A stretch of 64,000 bases of DNA from Rs1 sp000416275 (GCA_965243635.1 OZ251574.1:2604001-2668000), one strand, 5' to 3'. Counted from the first letter of the stretch, positions 1 through 9,249 are shown. The notes: a model not told the origin generated them from the sequence alone. A program made the numbers and translations.

Positions 1-94
1 CCAGCGCACAGGGAATATGCAGGGCTTGTTCAGAGGCTCCCTAAGCTGTTAGGAAGCCTGTTTATAAATAGCGCTTAGGCGAGCTATGCAGTAC

Positions 95-1213
95 TTACAG
101 AGTGAGCAAGCTACCACCAGTGGTGTTTTCCAACAGCTCTGTGCCCGCAATTTTAGCAATATTATCCCCTTCACAGACTAGTTTCACCGTATTAATAGCG
201 AAAAGAATACCACGGGTTCTACTGTAAACTTTGACTCTTCCGTGCGCTGGATCATCGGCCTCTATATTTACAATCTCCCCGATAGCTTGCCCTTTAGCTA
301 CTTTGTCACCTAGACAAACCGACAGGCAAAAAATTCCGGTGCTAGGCGCCATAACTGAATCTACTGCCGCTAAGTCTGCGGCTAAAACAGCGGTGACTGG
401 CCGCTCACTGTCGGCAATTTGTACTGCTTTTTGAGCGCCTAAAAAAGCCAGCAGCCCCGCTGCATCTTGCCTCGCAAAATCATCGTTAACATCGGCAAAA
501 CCTCGCAGCTCTACAGTGGCAGAAAAACAACTATGAGCCATGCCGGTATGCTCCAAAGCTACCCAGGGCAAAATATGTGCAGCATCAAAGGCCGAGCCAC
601 CTGGCTCGTCCTCTAACAGGACCACTGGAGACCTTATATAGGCCGCAAGCAGCTCTGCAGCGGCCTGATGCCGATAGTTGCTATAGATATGCACGAGCGC
701 TACTGAGTCACAATGTAAATCCAGTACGATATCTGCATCAATAGATAAACTTAATAACGTTGCCTTGAGCTCGTTCAGAGGCGTGTGGCGAGGCAGCTTC
801 TGCACTTCCTCGCGCAGCGCTGATTTTACTTGCTCAACTGATGGCTGGGACACTTGCTCTTGCAAAAAACTGACTGCACTGGCAAAGTCGGGCCAATTTC
901 TATTGAAATTACCTTCCGCACTAAAGGATTGCCTGCCGAGCACTACTCCGTTGATTTTTTGACTCATGCCGATTGGGTTGGCATAAGGCACGAGAATAAT
1001 TTCGCCGTTAATTTTATTTTGTTGCTCAAGCTCGATCAGCTGCGCCAGCAAATGCTGCAAAGTGAGCAGGCCCGGCCATTCATCAGCATGTAACGCAGCC
1101 TGAAGATAGACCTTAGGCCCCGCCTTGTCCCCGATAAATTTATGTACAGTTAAGAACCGACAAGTGCCCGGACTAGAAGATTTTAGAGGTATTTTTTCAA
1201 CAATATGTGACAT
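95..1213 (-). CDS. M14-family succinylglutamate desuccinylase/aspartoacylase-like deacylase
   Basis: Predicted zinc-dependent amidohydrolase of the AstE/AspA branch of M14 carboxypeptidases, which removes an acyl group from an N-acylated amino acid. The 372-residue protein shows the metal-binding HADE at residues 42-45, an NRN arginine motif near 104-106, a DLHCD motif whose histidine (about 167) would be the third zinc ligand, and a TVELRG motif with the likely catalytic glutamate near 235. The C-terminal about 80 residues look like the beta-rich, biotinyl/lipoyl-like domain of this family. It lies downstream of an amino-acid ABC ATPase on the same strand, so it may process a substrate imported by that transporter. 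The exact substrate cannot be read from sequence. Confidence 0.8.
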   Translation of the reverse strand: MSHIVEKIPLKSSSPGTCRFLTVHKFIGDKAGPKVYLQAALHADEWPGLLTLQHLLAQLIELEQQNKINGEIILVPYANPIGMSQKINGVVLGRQSFSAEGNFNRNWPDFASAVSFLQEQVSQPSVEQVKSALREEVQKLPRHTPLNELKATLLSLSIDADIVLDLHCDSVALVHIYSNYRHQAAAELLAAYIRSPVVLLEDEPGGSAFDAAHILPWVALEHTGMAHSCFSATVELRGFADVNDDFARQDAAGLLAFLGAQKAVQIADSERPVTAVLAADLAAVDSVMAPSTGIFCLSVCLGDKVAKGQAIGEIVNIEADDPAHGRVKVYSRTRGILFAINTVKLVCEGDNIAKIAGTELLENTTGGSLLTL

Positions 1214-1334
1214 TAATTACACCGAAATAGTAACAAGAGACCTCAACAACTAAAGTTGGTATGGCATGCTGAGTAGCTAGAAAATTTGACTGAGAGTCGT
1301 TTTTATTACATAGAAATGTACAGAAAATAAGAAA

Positions 1335-1391
1335 AGAGAGCTCGATCGATTAGCCTTGCAACGGCAAGTTAATCAGCTCGAAAAACTCTCT
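1335..1391 (-). terminator. Stem-loop between ABC ATPase and deacylase genes
   Basis: An imperfect inverted repeat: outer arms AGAGAG/CTCTCT and inner arms GATTA..CTTGC / GCAAG..TAATC around a short AAC loop. On the minus strand it is followed by a T-rich tract (TTTTCTTATTTT). It lies just after the ATPase gene, so it could end or attenuate that transcript before the deacylase. Seen by eye only; no folding energy was calculated. Confidence 0.45.
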
Positions 1392-1475
1392 TTGAAATTG
1401 CTTAGATTTTATACTAAGCCTGCGGGCGCCATTAAATTTCGGCGGCTCTAGTTATGAAAACCAAATCATACTCGA

Positions 1476-2249
1476 CTAAAAAACAGAAGAGATAAATTCT
1501 TTACAGCGCTGCGATTTTGGATTTTCAAACACTTGTTCAGGGGTGCCAAATTCTTCAACTTTTCCCTGATGCAAAAACATAATTTTACTTGAGACTTCCT
1601 TGGCAAATTTCATCTCATGAGTAACAATCAACATGGTTCTGCCCTCTGCGGCAAGATCTCGCATCACCTTGAGAACTTCACCGACTAACTCTGGGTCAAG
1701 TGCTGATGTAGGCTCATCAAACAGCATTACATCAGGGTCCATAGCCAGCGCTCTGGCGATTGATACTCTCTGCTGCTGCCCACCCGATAACATACTAGGG
1801 TAGAAATCTCTCTTATCCGTAATGCCAACCTTTTCCATTAATTCTTCGGCATACTTGATCGCTTCTTCACGACTTTTCTTGAGAACTAACACCGGTCCTT
1901 CGATGATGTTTTCCAATACCGTCATATGCGGCCATAAATTAAAGTTTTGAAAAACAAAGCCTAATTTTTGGCGGACCGTCTCTAGCTGCTTAGGATTCGC
2001 AGGCACAAGATCACCATCTTTATGCCGCTTGAGCTTGATCGACTCCCCACTGATTTCTATCTCGCCTTCGGTTGGGTTCTCGAGCATGTTAATGCATCTT
2101 AAAAAGGTACTTTTACCAGATCCACTAGAGCCGATAATGGAGATAACTTCTCCTTCAGAGGCCTGTAAATCAATACCTTTTAACACTTCTAAATTACCAA
2201 AGGTTTTATGAATATTTTTAACGTTTATCGCACACTTGGTTTGAGACAT
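1476..2249 (-). CDS. Polar amino-acid ABC transporter ATP-binding protein (HisP/GlnQ type)
   Basis: Cytoplasmic ATPase subunit of a polar amino-acid importer. The 257 residues carry Walker A GSSGSGKST (40-48), a Q-loop at about 101, signature LSGGQQQ (154-160), Walker B VMLFDEP (174-180) and switch histidine 211. An insertion near 70-90 (a KRHKDG segment) is typical of the HisP/OccP/AotP branch for basic amino acids and opines. It is transcribed away from the binding protein and permeases, which start at 2842 and 4084, so this ATPase is split from its partners by strand. ATG start at 2249. Substrate (arginine, histidine, octopine and the like) is inferred only from the family. Confidence 0.9.
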   Translation of the reverse strand: MSQTKCAINVKNIHKTFGNLEVLKGIDLQASEGEVISIIGSSGSGKSTFLRCINMLENPTEGEIEISGESIKLKRHKDGDLVPANPKQLETVRQKLGFVFQNFNLWPHMTVLENIIEGPVLVLKKSREEAIKYAEELMEKVGITDKRDFYPSMLSGGQQQRVSIARALAMDPDVMLFDEPTSALDPELVGEVLKVMRDLAAEGRTMLIVTHEMKFAKEVSSKIMFLHQGKVEEFGTPEQVFENPKSQRCKEFISSVF

Positions 2250-2383
2250 ATAAAACTCTTTTTAAAATGACTTTTGTTATTTTCTATAAAACAGCATACA
2301 AATGCAAAGTCAGTACTTTTTGGAAAGCGCATTTTTTAGAAAATGACTGCTTGATCACCTTATTGTGTACTGATTGGCATCAT

Positions 2384-2541
2384 CCTAAATCAGTTATATC
2401 GCTGCACCACACAGCACAAGCTCTTGATTATACACAGTTAGAAAAACAGCCACTGAACCTATGAGTGCAGTTTTTACTTTTCAATTCCACTGTAGACCAA
2501 TGCCTTACACTCTGTATTCACTTTGAAGTTACGAATTCAGG
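2384..2541. repeat. Family A foldback element, copy 1
   Basis: Near full-length but diverged copy (158 bp) in the divergent gap between ABC ATPase and binding-protein genes. The ends CCTAAATCAG and GAATTCAGG are degenerate family A termini. The flanks ATCAT/ATAAT differ by one base from a 5-bp target duplication. It occupies part of the shared promoter region (2250-2841); the remaining AT-rich sequence holds no other gene. Confidence 0.8.
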
Positions 2542-2841
2542 ATAATTGTCATATGTGAAGCGCTGCCTATTATCGCTAGCATAATCTAAATTGCCGACTA
2601 GTCAAAACACTTCTGCTAATTGCAAGATTATCATAATTATTGCGCATACATTGTAAGACTGCATAGGGTTGTTGAAACAAATGTCGCTTTATTGGAACAT
2701 AAAGTATTTTCGGCTATATCGAGTAGCGAAAAATGGCTGTAATATATCCGAGGAATTTTTGTATCTATTAACGATAAGTTTAATCAACTATCCTATATAT
2801 TTACATTGAATAACAATAATTATTTTTGCGGACTATCGATA

Positions 2842-3678
2842 ATGAAAAAATTATTTGCCACTGCAGCACTTACTGCAGCAACCTTAATGTCTGGAGCTGC
2901 TCAAGCAGGCGATGTTGTAAAATTTGCTACTGAAGGTGCTTACCCTCCGTGGAATGCTTTAAACAGTGCCGGTGAATTAGAAGGGTTTGAAATTGACCTC
3001 TATAAAGACCTATGTGCCAGAGCTAAATTAGAGTGCACTATGCAACAAACTGCTTGGGAAGGGATTATTCCTTCACTTAAAGCCAAGAAGTTTGATGTAA
3101 TCATGGCTGGCATGTCAATTACTGACAAGCGTAAAAAACAAATTACATTTTCTCGCTCATACGCTTCAAGCCCAGCTGTTTTTGTGATCAGCAAGAGCTC
3201 GTCCATGGCTGATTTCAAAGTTAGCGCTGAGAAAATATCTCTCAATGATTTAGACGATGCGGAAGCGGCGGGTCTTAAAGCGACCTTAGCTCTACTCAAA
3301 GGTAAGTCAATCGGTGTACAAAAAGGCACTATCCACCTAAATTTCTTGAAAGAGTACCTTAAGGACGATGCAACTATTCGCACTTATGCCACTCAGGAAG
3401 AGTTAGATTTAGATCTACAATCAGGTCGTGTAGACGTGGCTTTCGCCGCAATGAGCTACTGGCACCCTCTTTTCCAAAAGCCTGAAGGCAAAGATTTCTT
3501 AGCCATTGGCCCAGGATTCTCTGAAGGTCCATTTGGTGAAGGCGTCGGTCTTGGCCTACGCAAGAAAGATCAGGAACTTGCTGAAAAATTAAGTGCGGCG
3601 ATTAACTCAGCCATTGCTGATGGTACAGTTTCGAAGATTGCTACTAAGTGGTTTGGGTTTGACGCTTCTACTAAGTAA
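2842..3678 (+). CDS. Amino-acid ABC transporter periplasmic binding protein (HisJ/ArgT type)
   Basis: Secreted solute-binding protein of the SBP_bac_3 family that captures a polar amino acid for the adjacent permeases. The ATG at 2842 is chosen because MKKLFATAALTAATLMSGAA and the following QA form a good signal peptide with cleavage before GD; an in-frame TTG at 2806 would add 12 unrelated residues. Family features are FATEGAYPPWN near the mature N-terminus, GFEIDLYKDLC, AWEGIIPSLKAKKFDVIMAG and MSITDKRKK. The length (278 residues) is slightly above average because of an insert near SSSMADFKVSAEKISLNDLD. A strong terminator follows, then a foldback element, before the permease genes. Confidence 0.92.
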   Translation: MKKLFATAALTAATLMSGAAQAGDVVKFATEGAYPPWNALNSAGELEGFEIDLYKDLCARAKLECTMQQTAWEGIIPSLKAKKFDVIMAGMSITDKRKKQITFSRSYASSPAVFVISKSSSMADFKVSAEKISLNDLDDAEAAGLKATLALLKGKSIGVQKGTIHLNFLKEYLKDDATIRTYATQEELDLDLQSGRVDVAFAAMSYWHPLFQKPEGKDFLAIGPGFSEGPFGEGVGLGLRKKDQELAEKLSAAINSAIADGTVSKIATKWFGFDASTK

Positions 3679-3697
3679 CATATCTGGTTAGTTCAAA

Positions 3698-3730
3698 AGC
3701 AGAACGTGGGAAACCCGTTCTGCTTTTTTA
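3698..3730 (+). terminator. Rho-independent terminator after binding-protein gene
   Basis: AGCAGAACG pairs perfectly with CGTTCTGCT around a 9-nt loop and is followed directly by a T run (TTTTTTATTT). It starts 20 bp after the binding-protein stop codon. It would limit read-through into the permease genes, giving more binding protein than membrane subunits. Confidence 0.9.
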
Positions 3731-3853
3731 TTTACCGGCAGATATCGCACTTTTTTTAATCACTTGTTTGTTTATCCGAACTGTTTTACAAATCGATAAA
3801 ATTTGATTGTAAAACTGTTGATTTACACTTTTATTACTTTGCTATATTTTAAA

Positions 3854-4013
3854 CCTGAATCCGTGACTTCAAAGTGAATACAGCGTGTAAGATATTGGCT
3901 CTACAGTGGAATTGAAAAATCTTAGCTGCACCCATAGGTTCAGCGGGTATTTCTCTAACCGACGTAAAATCAAGAGCTTGCGCTATGTGGTGCAGTGAAA
4001 TCACTGATTTAGG
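3854..4013. repeat. Family A foldback element, copy 2 (160 bp, exact 5-bp target duplication)
   Basis: Full-length copy between the binding-protein terminator and the permease genes, starting CCTGAATCCGTGACTTCA. It is flanked by an exact TTAAA duplication (3849-3853 and 4014-4018), evidence that it moved here by transposition. Internal arms TCTACAG and a CCCATAGG..GCGGG centre allow the whole unit to fold back. Confidence 0.9.
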
Positions 4014-4083
4014 TTAAAGTAAGACGTAGCGTCGTCACAAATGTAAATGTAATTTTGAATAAACGATACTTATAGGTACTACT

Positions 4084-4794
4084 TTGGATTTATCAATTTT
4101 AAGCTGGGGTGCTGATGGCTGGGGAGATGAGTTTTTCTATGCCACCCTCATTACTATTTCTGTTGCCATTTGCTCTTTCTTCTTTGGCATTATACTCGCG
4201 GCAGGTGCCGCAACGATGAAGTTAAGCGGTAACGCTATACTTAAGAGCATTGCCAATGGTTACACGACCATTGTCAGAGGGATTCCAGAACTTCTTGTTA
4301 TTTACCTGGTTTTTTACGGGGGTAACACCGTGCTAATGTCTATCGCTGACGATCTTTTTAACTACGATGAATATATTGAATTACCGATATTCTTAATGGG
4401 TGTCGTCTGTATTGGCTTGAGCTCTGGCGCCTACTCCACAGAAGTCATCAGAGGCGCGGTCCTTGCGGTTCCAATCGGCACCATTGAAGCGGCTAAAGCA
4501 ATAGGCATGTCGACCAGCATTAGATTCAGGCGAATTCTACTGCCACAGGTTGCTCGTTACGCCCTGCCCGGTCTCGGTAATGTCTGGCAGCTCACCCTAA
4601 AAGAAACATCTTTGATTTCGGTGATAGGACTGGCTGAGATAGTAAGAATTTCTAAAATTGGCGCAGGTAGCGAAAAGCAACCATTTACCTTTTTCTTAAC
4701 CGGTTTAATTTTATTTTTAGTATTGGCTGCTCTCTCTGATCGCGGCTATTTATCGTTAGAAAAATGGTCTAACAAAGGCGTGAGGAAATCTTAA
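4084..4794 (+). CDS. Amino-acid ABC transporter permease (HisQ type)
   Basis: Inner-membrane permease of the polar amino-acid importer. The 236 residues have several hydrophobic membrane spans and the cytoplasmic EAA motif EAAKAIGMSTSIRFRRILLP that contacts the ATPase. The start is a TTG (MDLSILSWG); no in-frame ATG fits the family N-terminus. The second permease begins one base after this stop, so the two are translationally linked. The preceding 400 bp hold a terminator and family A copy 2, so expression needs read-through or a promoter in or near the element. Confidence 0.88.
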   Translation: MDLSILSWGADGWGDEFFYATLITISVAICSFFFGIILAAGAATMKLSGNAILKSIANGYTTIVRGIPELLVIYLVFYGGNTVLMSIADDLFNYDEYIELPIFLMGVVCIGLSSGAYSTEVIRGAVLAVPIGTIEAAKAIGMSTSIRFRRILLPQVARYALPGLGNVWQLTLKETSLISVIGLAEIVRISKIGAGSEKQPFTFFLTGLILFLVLAALSDRGYLSLEKWSNKGVRKS

Positions 4795-4795
4795 A

Positions 4796-5479
4796 ATGGA
4801 TTTAGATATAATAAAAGAATCTATACCAGCAATTTTTGCTGCATTACCTGTCACTCTAGCACTAGTGTCAATTTCCCTATTTTTTGGTTTTTTCCTATCG
4901 ATGATAGTCGCCTTAGGCCGCTTAAGTGAATATTGGATTTTACATCGCAGTGCCTATTTGTTCGTCTACATTTTTCGCTCTACACCTCTACTGATACAAA
5001 TGTTCCTTATTTACTATGGATCTGGTCAGTTTAAAGAAGAATTAGACGCAGTTGGCCTCTGGCAGTTTTTTAAAGAGCCGTGGTTTTGTGCGATACTCTC
5101 GCTAACCTTAAATACTGGCGCCTATACTAGTGAAATCATTCGTGGAGGCATACAGTCCGTCACTCTAGGCTTTTTAGAAGCCGGCCGCGCCTGTGGTATG
5201 AGTACTATCCAACTGTTCCGCAGAATTACCTTCCCGCTAGCAATGCGCCAAGCATTACCCGCCTATGGTAATGAAGTGATTTTAATGGTTAAGTCGACCT
5301 CTTTGGCTAGTACTATCACCATCATGGATATGACCGGAGTTTACACGGACATCTCCTCTGAATACTTCAGCCCATTCGAACCGATTATTGTCGCTGGATC
5401 ATTCTATTTGATGATTAACTACATAGTAACCCTGCTTATATCTAGAGCCGAAAAGAAACTAGCCATCACAGTCATGTAG
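4796..5479 (+). CDS. Amino-acid ABC transporter permease (HisM type)
   Basis: Second membrane subunit of the importer. The 227 residues include RSTPLLIQMFLIYYG, diagnostic of the HisM/GlnP permease family, and the EAA loop EAGRACGMSTIQLFRRITFP. It would pair with the upstream HisQ-type permease and the ATPase encoded at 1476-2249. The ATG lies 2 bp after the upstream stop. No clear U-tract terminator follows, only a large inverted repeat at 5507-5576. Confidence 0.9.
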   Translation: MDLDIIKESIPAIFAALPVTLALVSISLFFGFFLSMIVALGRLSEYWILHRSAYLFVYIFRSTPLLIQMFLIYYGSGQFKEELDAVGLWQFFKEPWFCAILSLTLNTGAYTSEIIRGGIQSVTLGFLEAGRACGMSTIQLFRRITFPLAMRQALPAYGNEVILMVKSTSLASTITIMDMTGVYTDISSEYFSPFEPIIVAGSFYLMINYIVTLLISRAEKKLAITVM

Positions 5480-5506
5480 CGATCAACGTCAAACGACACC
5501 TACAGC

Positions 5507-5576
5507 GAGCTGCTCTCTGATTTTAACCATCGGTCATTAGACTAGGTTTTATTGATATCGAATCAGAGAGTTGCTC
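5507..5576. repeat. Long inverted repeat after permease operon
   Basis: GAGCTGCTCTCTGATT and AATCAGAGAGTTGCTC pair over 16 positions with two mismatches around an about 38-nt spacer. It lacks a T tract. It could act as a 3' stabilising hairpin or be the remnant of an old insertion. The rest of the 5480-5805 gap shows no gene. Confidence 0.5.
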
Positions 5577-5805
5577 TCATTAGGTCTTAACTGGTGGTTA
5601 TATACCACACTACTTGTTTGTGCTTCCCAGAGATTATCGATCTAGAAAATTTCACTTATTACAAGTATCCCCCCATCGAAATAAGTTAATTTGGCCTAGC
5701 TAGTCATTTAATATTCAACCCTCTATTGCACTACCCATAAGATTGCTATAGTTGGTTTACAATCATCTCCTCTATTATTCAGCACTATTAACACAGGAAT
5801 AAAAA

Positions 5806-6279
5806 ATGCAGAAAATTGCCATATTTGTCGATGTTCAAAATATCTATTACACCACTAAATCGGTGTATAGAAGACAATTTAACTATCGCAGTTTTTGGCA
5901 ATCAATTGAGGCCACAGGAAATATTACAACGGCGATAGCCTATGCAACAGAGAGAGGAGACTTAGGTCAAGCTAGATTCCAAACAGCCTTAAAACATATT
6001 GGTTTTGAGGTTAAATTGAAACCTTTTATTCAGCGGGCAGATGGCAGTGCTAAAGGGGATTGGGATGTGGGGATAACCATTGATGTTCTGTCTATCGCGC
6101 CAGCGGTTGATAAGGTTATCTTGCTCTCAGGTGATGGGGATTTTGCTATTCTTTTAGATACAGTAACCAAAGAAAATCCAATTACAACAGAAGTGCACTC
6201 CGTGGAAAAGCTTACTGCTAAAGCTTTAATTGACTCCTGCTCTACCTACCATCCAATACTGCTTAACAATTTATTATGA
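5806..6279 (+). CDS. NYN-domain (LabA/DUF88-like) predicted ribonuclease
   Basis: Small 157-residue protein with a single NYN domain of the PIN-like nuclease superfamily. The acidic pocket is visible: FVDVQN near residues 8-13, KGDWDVGI in the middle and LLSGDGDF further on, each giving conserved aspartates for Mg2+-dependent RNA cleavage. Such LabA-like proteins are cytoplasmic and their targets are mostly unknown. It ends at a shared bidirectional terminator facing the cold-shock gene and appears monocistronic. The ATG follows an AGGAATAAAAA stretch with a usable ribosome site. Confidence 0.85.
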   Translation: MQKIAIFVDVQNIYYTTKSVYRRQFNYRSFWQSIEATGNITTAIAYATERGDLGQARFQTALKHIGFEVKLKPFIQRADGSAKGDWDVGITIDVLSIAPAVDKVILLSGDGDFAILLDTVTKENPITTEVHSVEKLTAKALIDSCSTYHPILLNNLL

Positions 6280-6287
6280 GCAGGCAC

Positions 6288-6318
6288 AAAAAAGGGTGTA
6301 TTAAAATACACCCTTTTT
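6288..6318. terminator. Bidirectional terminator between NYN and csp genes
   Basis: AAAAAGGGTGTA and TACACCCTTTTT pair perfectly around a short TTAAAA loop, with A and T tracts on both sides. It can end both the plus-strand NYN gene and the minus-strand cold-shock gene. Confidence 0.92.
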
Positions 6319-6350
6319 ACTCTTAAGCAAGAGTATATGAGTTGGACTAA

Positions 6351-6557
6351 TTAAAGCGCAACAATGTTCTCAGCTTGAGGGCCTTTCTGGCCTTGTGAAA
6401 CTGTGAACTGGACCTTTTGGCCTTCAGCTAGAGTTTTGAATCCGTCACCAGCGATAGCGCTGAAGTGAGCGAAAACGTCTGGACCTGATTCTTGCTCGAT
6501 AAAACCAAAACCTTTAGTTTCATTGAACCATTTAACAGTACCAGTTGTAGTAGACAT
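6351..6557 (-). CDS. CspA-family cold-shock protein
   Basis: Single-domain cold-shock (OB-fold) RNA chaperone of 68 residues. RNP1 is visible as KGFGFI and RNP2 as VFAHF, after the usual GTVKWFNETKG start. The ATG at 6557 is preferred over the in-frame ATG at 6572: it gives the canonical MSTTTGTVKWF N-terminus and has AAGGA 7-8 bases upstream. The AT-rich leader upstream is long, as in cold-regulated csp mRNAs, but no specific cold-shock box was confirmed. Confidence 0.95.
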   Translation of the reverse strand: MSTTTGTVKWFNETKGFGFIEQESGPDVFAHFSAIAGDGFKTLAEGQKVQFTVSQGQKGPQAENIVAL

Positions 6558-6572
6558 ATGAAAATCCTTCAT

Positions 6573-7024
6573 TCAAGAGTAAGTTATACCTTAATAACAT
6601 ATTAAGATTGTTGGCCGGAAATGTTGCGATTACTTATGAATATCATGACGAGGCATGAAAAAACAGGACATCGTGATGGTACATAAATATGGAACTTATT
6701 TTCTAGCTAAGTGAATTATATACACCTTTTGCCGCTGGTCAATGTTGAAAATATGATTTTGCAGAATAAATTGATATTAATCTATTTTAAAAAACATCAA
6801 TAGTTGTCAAAATAAGCCACTATAACTGTCATATTAATATTTCATTCATAACAATAAAGATTTATACTAATCCCATTCAGTGCTTTAATTTTTAATTTGT
6901 TAGCTTTGCTCTATTTTTTGCTTTAATATTTTTCCAGCAATAGTATCCACTAGTCTATTTGAAATAATTTATACCGTATAAAAATTTATTTTTACACCGC
7001 CTAAATTATGACTAATTACTATCA
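6573..7024. other. AT-rich leader/intergenic region upstream of csp
   Basis: About 450 bp of very AT-rich sequence with no plausible coding frame. It probably holds the minus-strand csp promoter and a long 5' leader. No individual promoter element can be assigned with confidence because A/T runs give many near matches. Confidence 0.4.
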
Positions 7025-7233
7025 CCTGAATCAGCGACTTCACTGCACTACATAGCGCAAGTTTTTGATTCTACAGCGGTTATAAATATCCCTGCTGAAC
7101 CTACGGGCTTTATGCGGGGATGCTTTTATTTAGCAAGTGCAGGACGCATCTTAGCTTGCAGTTAATAATTTTAAATTCCACTGTAGAACCAATATCTTAC
7201 ACTCTGTCTTCATTTTGAAGTCACTGATTCAGG
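7025..7233. repeat. Family A foldback element, copy 3 (long 209-bp variant)
   Basis: Starts CCTGAATCAGCGACTTCACT and ends GAAGTCACTGATTCAGG. It is about 50 bp longer than the 160-bp form because of an extra block after the CTGAACCTACGGG centre, which includes GCAGGACGCAT. Related blocks are present in the copies at 48940 and 62789. It lies about 120 bp upstream of the HD-GYP gene. Confidence 0.85.
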
Positions 7234-7354
7234 GATTAGTAATAGTTCTCATAGGATTATGTTTTAGCCAGTGATATTATCAAGAAGCACTACCGTAAGG
7301 GAATATAGGCTTGGTTAACAAAACACCAAGGTTGAGAGGTTTAGGAGTTTTAAA

Positions 7355-8902
7355 ATGTATGACTTTTTGATTGATGACGTTGAGATTGATCAATCTATTG
7401 AAGCGAACACTACTGCATTACCACCATGGAATATACTGATTGTTGATGATGAACAGTCGGTACATGATGTAACGCGTTTTGCGTTAGATGACGTTAGTTT
7501 TGAAGGCAGAGATCTTTGTTTTTATTCTGCTCTTTCAGGAAAAGCGGCCAAAAAATTCCTATTGGAAAGAGACGATATTGCCATTGTGCTACTTGATGTG
7601 GTCATGGAGACGGATACCGAGGGACTTAATGTAACCAAGTGGATAAGAGAAGATTTAAAAAACCATCTAATTAGAATAATTTTACGTACGGGACAGCCTG
7701 GTCAAGCGCCGGAGAAACAGGTCATAGTAGATTATGACATCAATGATTATAAGAACAAAACGGAACTAACTTCGCAAAAATTGTTTTCGAGTGTTATTTC
7801 AGGGATTCGCTCCTACCGCGACTTGTCGGCATTGAACCAAAATAGAATAGAATTAAAAAGAGTGATTAAAGCCTCCTCACATATTTTCAAAGAGCGATAC
7901 TTACACGAGTTCACCAATGGCGCTTTAAACCAGCTGACTTCCCTGCTCTACTTAGAGCCTAATGCGGCTTTAGTTAACTCGACAGGCGTGGCAGCACTAG
8001 AATCTGGTCAAAAGGTGAAAGTGGTCGCTGCCATCGGAGATTTTCAAGAGCTGATCGGCAAAGACCCGAGCGACTCTATCCCCGAACCTATTTTAGATGA
8101 CTGGTTAAAAAGTACCGATACTAGCTATAGTATTATTAATAAAAATGAAGTAATCGTATCATTTACCACAGACGATAATCATAAGAGCTTGTTATATCTT
8201 CATTCTCATCGAAAAATCACTGACGATGCAAAGAATTTAATAGAATTATTCGTGCAAAATATTGCTATTGCACATGAGAATTTAAGACTATGGCAAGAAG
8301 TTGAAGCGACCCAGAATGAAATTATTTCCATGCTTAGCGGTGCTGTTGAAACAAGATCAAAGGAAACTGGCAACCATATAATTCGCGTATCAAAAATAAG
8401 TGAACTTCTCGCTAGAAAATCCGGATTAGAAGATGATGACGTCTATGCAATTAAACTGGCTTCCCCTCTCCACGACATTGGTAAAGTAGGCATTCCAGAT
8501 TACATATTAAACAAGCCGGGCAAGCACAATGCTGAAGAGTCAGAAATAATGAAGACTCATTCTTTACTTGGCGCTCAAGTCTTAAGTGATTCGAAAAGGC
8601 CGATCATCCAAAGCGGTGCAATTATCGCCCTTCAGCACCATGAGAAATGGGACGGCACAGGATATCCCAATGGAGTTTCGGGTGAGGATATTCATATATT
8701 TGCGCGTATTACTGGCATTGCTGATGTTTTCGATGCCCTGTGTTCTAAACGCTGCTACAAAGAAGCTTGGAGCATAGAACAAACTATGCAAGAAATTCGT
8801 AGTCAATCAGGATTGCATTTTGATCCCGCACTGGTCAAATTACTTGATGAAAATTTAGAAAGTGTAATAGACATCCAGCGAGAACACTCCGACCCTCGCT
8901 AA
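7355..8902 (+). CDS. Response regulator with HD-GYP domain (predicted c-di-GMP phosphodiesterase)
   Basis: Cytoplasmic 515-residue signalling protein. A receiver domain starts near residue 26, with acidic pair DD at 31-32 and phospho-acceptor Asp81 in VLLDVVM. The middle (about 175-315) resembles the DUF3369 sensor module often found between REC and HD-GYP. The C-terminal HD-GYP domain has the HD pair at 373-374, HHEKWDGTGYP at 428-438 and downstream ADVFDAL, so metal ligands and the GYP signature are intact. It should hydrolyse c-di-GMP when phosphorylated. The partner kinase is not adjacent. TAGGAG 8 bases before the ATG supports the start. Confidence 0.93.
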   Translation: MYDFLIDDVEIDQSIEANTTALPPWNILIVDDEQSVHDVTRFALDDVSFEGRDLCFYSALSGKAAKKFLLERDDIAIVLLDVVMETDTEGLNVTKWIREDLKNHLIRIILRTGQPGQAPEKQVIVDYDINDYKNKTELTSQKLFSSVISGIRSYRDLSALNQNRIELKRVIKASSHIFKERYLHEFTNGALNQLTSLLYLEPNAALVNSTGVAALESGQKVKVVAAIGDFQELIGKDPSDSIPEPILDDWLKSTDTSYSIINKNEVIVSFTTDDNHKSLLYLHSHRKITDDAKNLIELFVQNIAIAHENLRLWQEVEATQNEIISMLSGAVETRSKETGNHIIRVSKISELLARKSGLEDDDVYAIKLASPLHDIGKVGIPDYILNKPGKHNAEESEIMKTHSLLGAQVLSDSKRPIIQSGAIIALQHHEKWDGTGYPNGVSGEDIHIFARITGIADVFDALCSKRCYKEAWSIEQTMQEIRSQSGLHFDPALVKLLDENLESVIDIQREHSDPR

Positions 8903-8949
8903 GTGTATGTCACAAACAATGCCTATCTGCCTACCGTTTCTTATTCAAC

Positions 8950-8974
8950 TAGCTGCTGGACTTCTAAGCAGCTA
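8950..8974. terminator. Hairpin after HD-GYP gene
   Basis: TAGCTGCT and AGCAGCTA form a perfect 8-bp stem around a 9-nt loop 47 bp after the stop codon. There is no T tract, so its role as terminator is uncertain. Confidence 0.4.
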
Positions 8975-9057
8975 TATTCGATCATTAAATATTTGGCACT
9001 TTAAACGCCCATAGTTTTTCATCGAGCGCTTAACTTTTCACTGTTATTTTACCTGTA

Positions 9058-9196
9058 CCTGGATCCGTGACTTCAAAGTGAATACAGAGTGTAAGATATT
9101 GGTTTTACAGCGGTTAGAAAAATACCCACTGAACCTATAGCTGCAGTTAAAATTTTTCAATTCTACCGTAAAACCAATATCTTAACTCTACATTTT
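9058..9196. repeat. Family A foldback element, copy 4, interrupted by IS66-family insertion
   Basis: Starts CCTGGATCCGTGACTTC and runs to the IS left end; a very degenerate remainder may follow the IS at 11151-11180. Unlike other copies, both arms carry the same AGATATTGGTTTTACAG / GTAAAACCAATATCT sequence, making a more perfect palindrome than the standard element. Confidence 0.75.
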
Positions 9197-9249
9197 GTAA
9201 CTTCTCAATAACACGGGGCAATCTACTATAGCTTACGCCAATTAAAGCC

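Noticed and set aside
2267..2464. Open frame of 65 codons between ABC ATPase and binding-protein genes
   Set aside because: It runs into a family A copy, has no ribosome site and no recognisable protein features.
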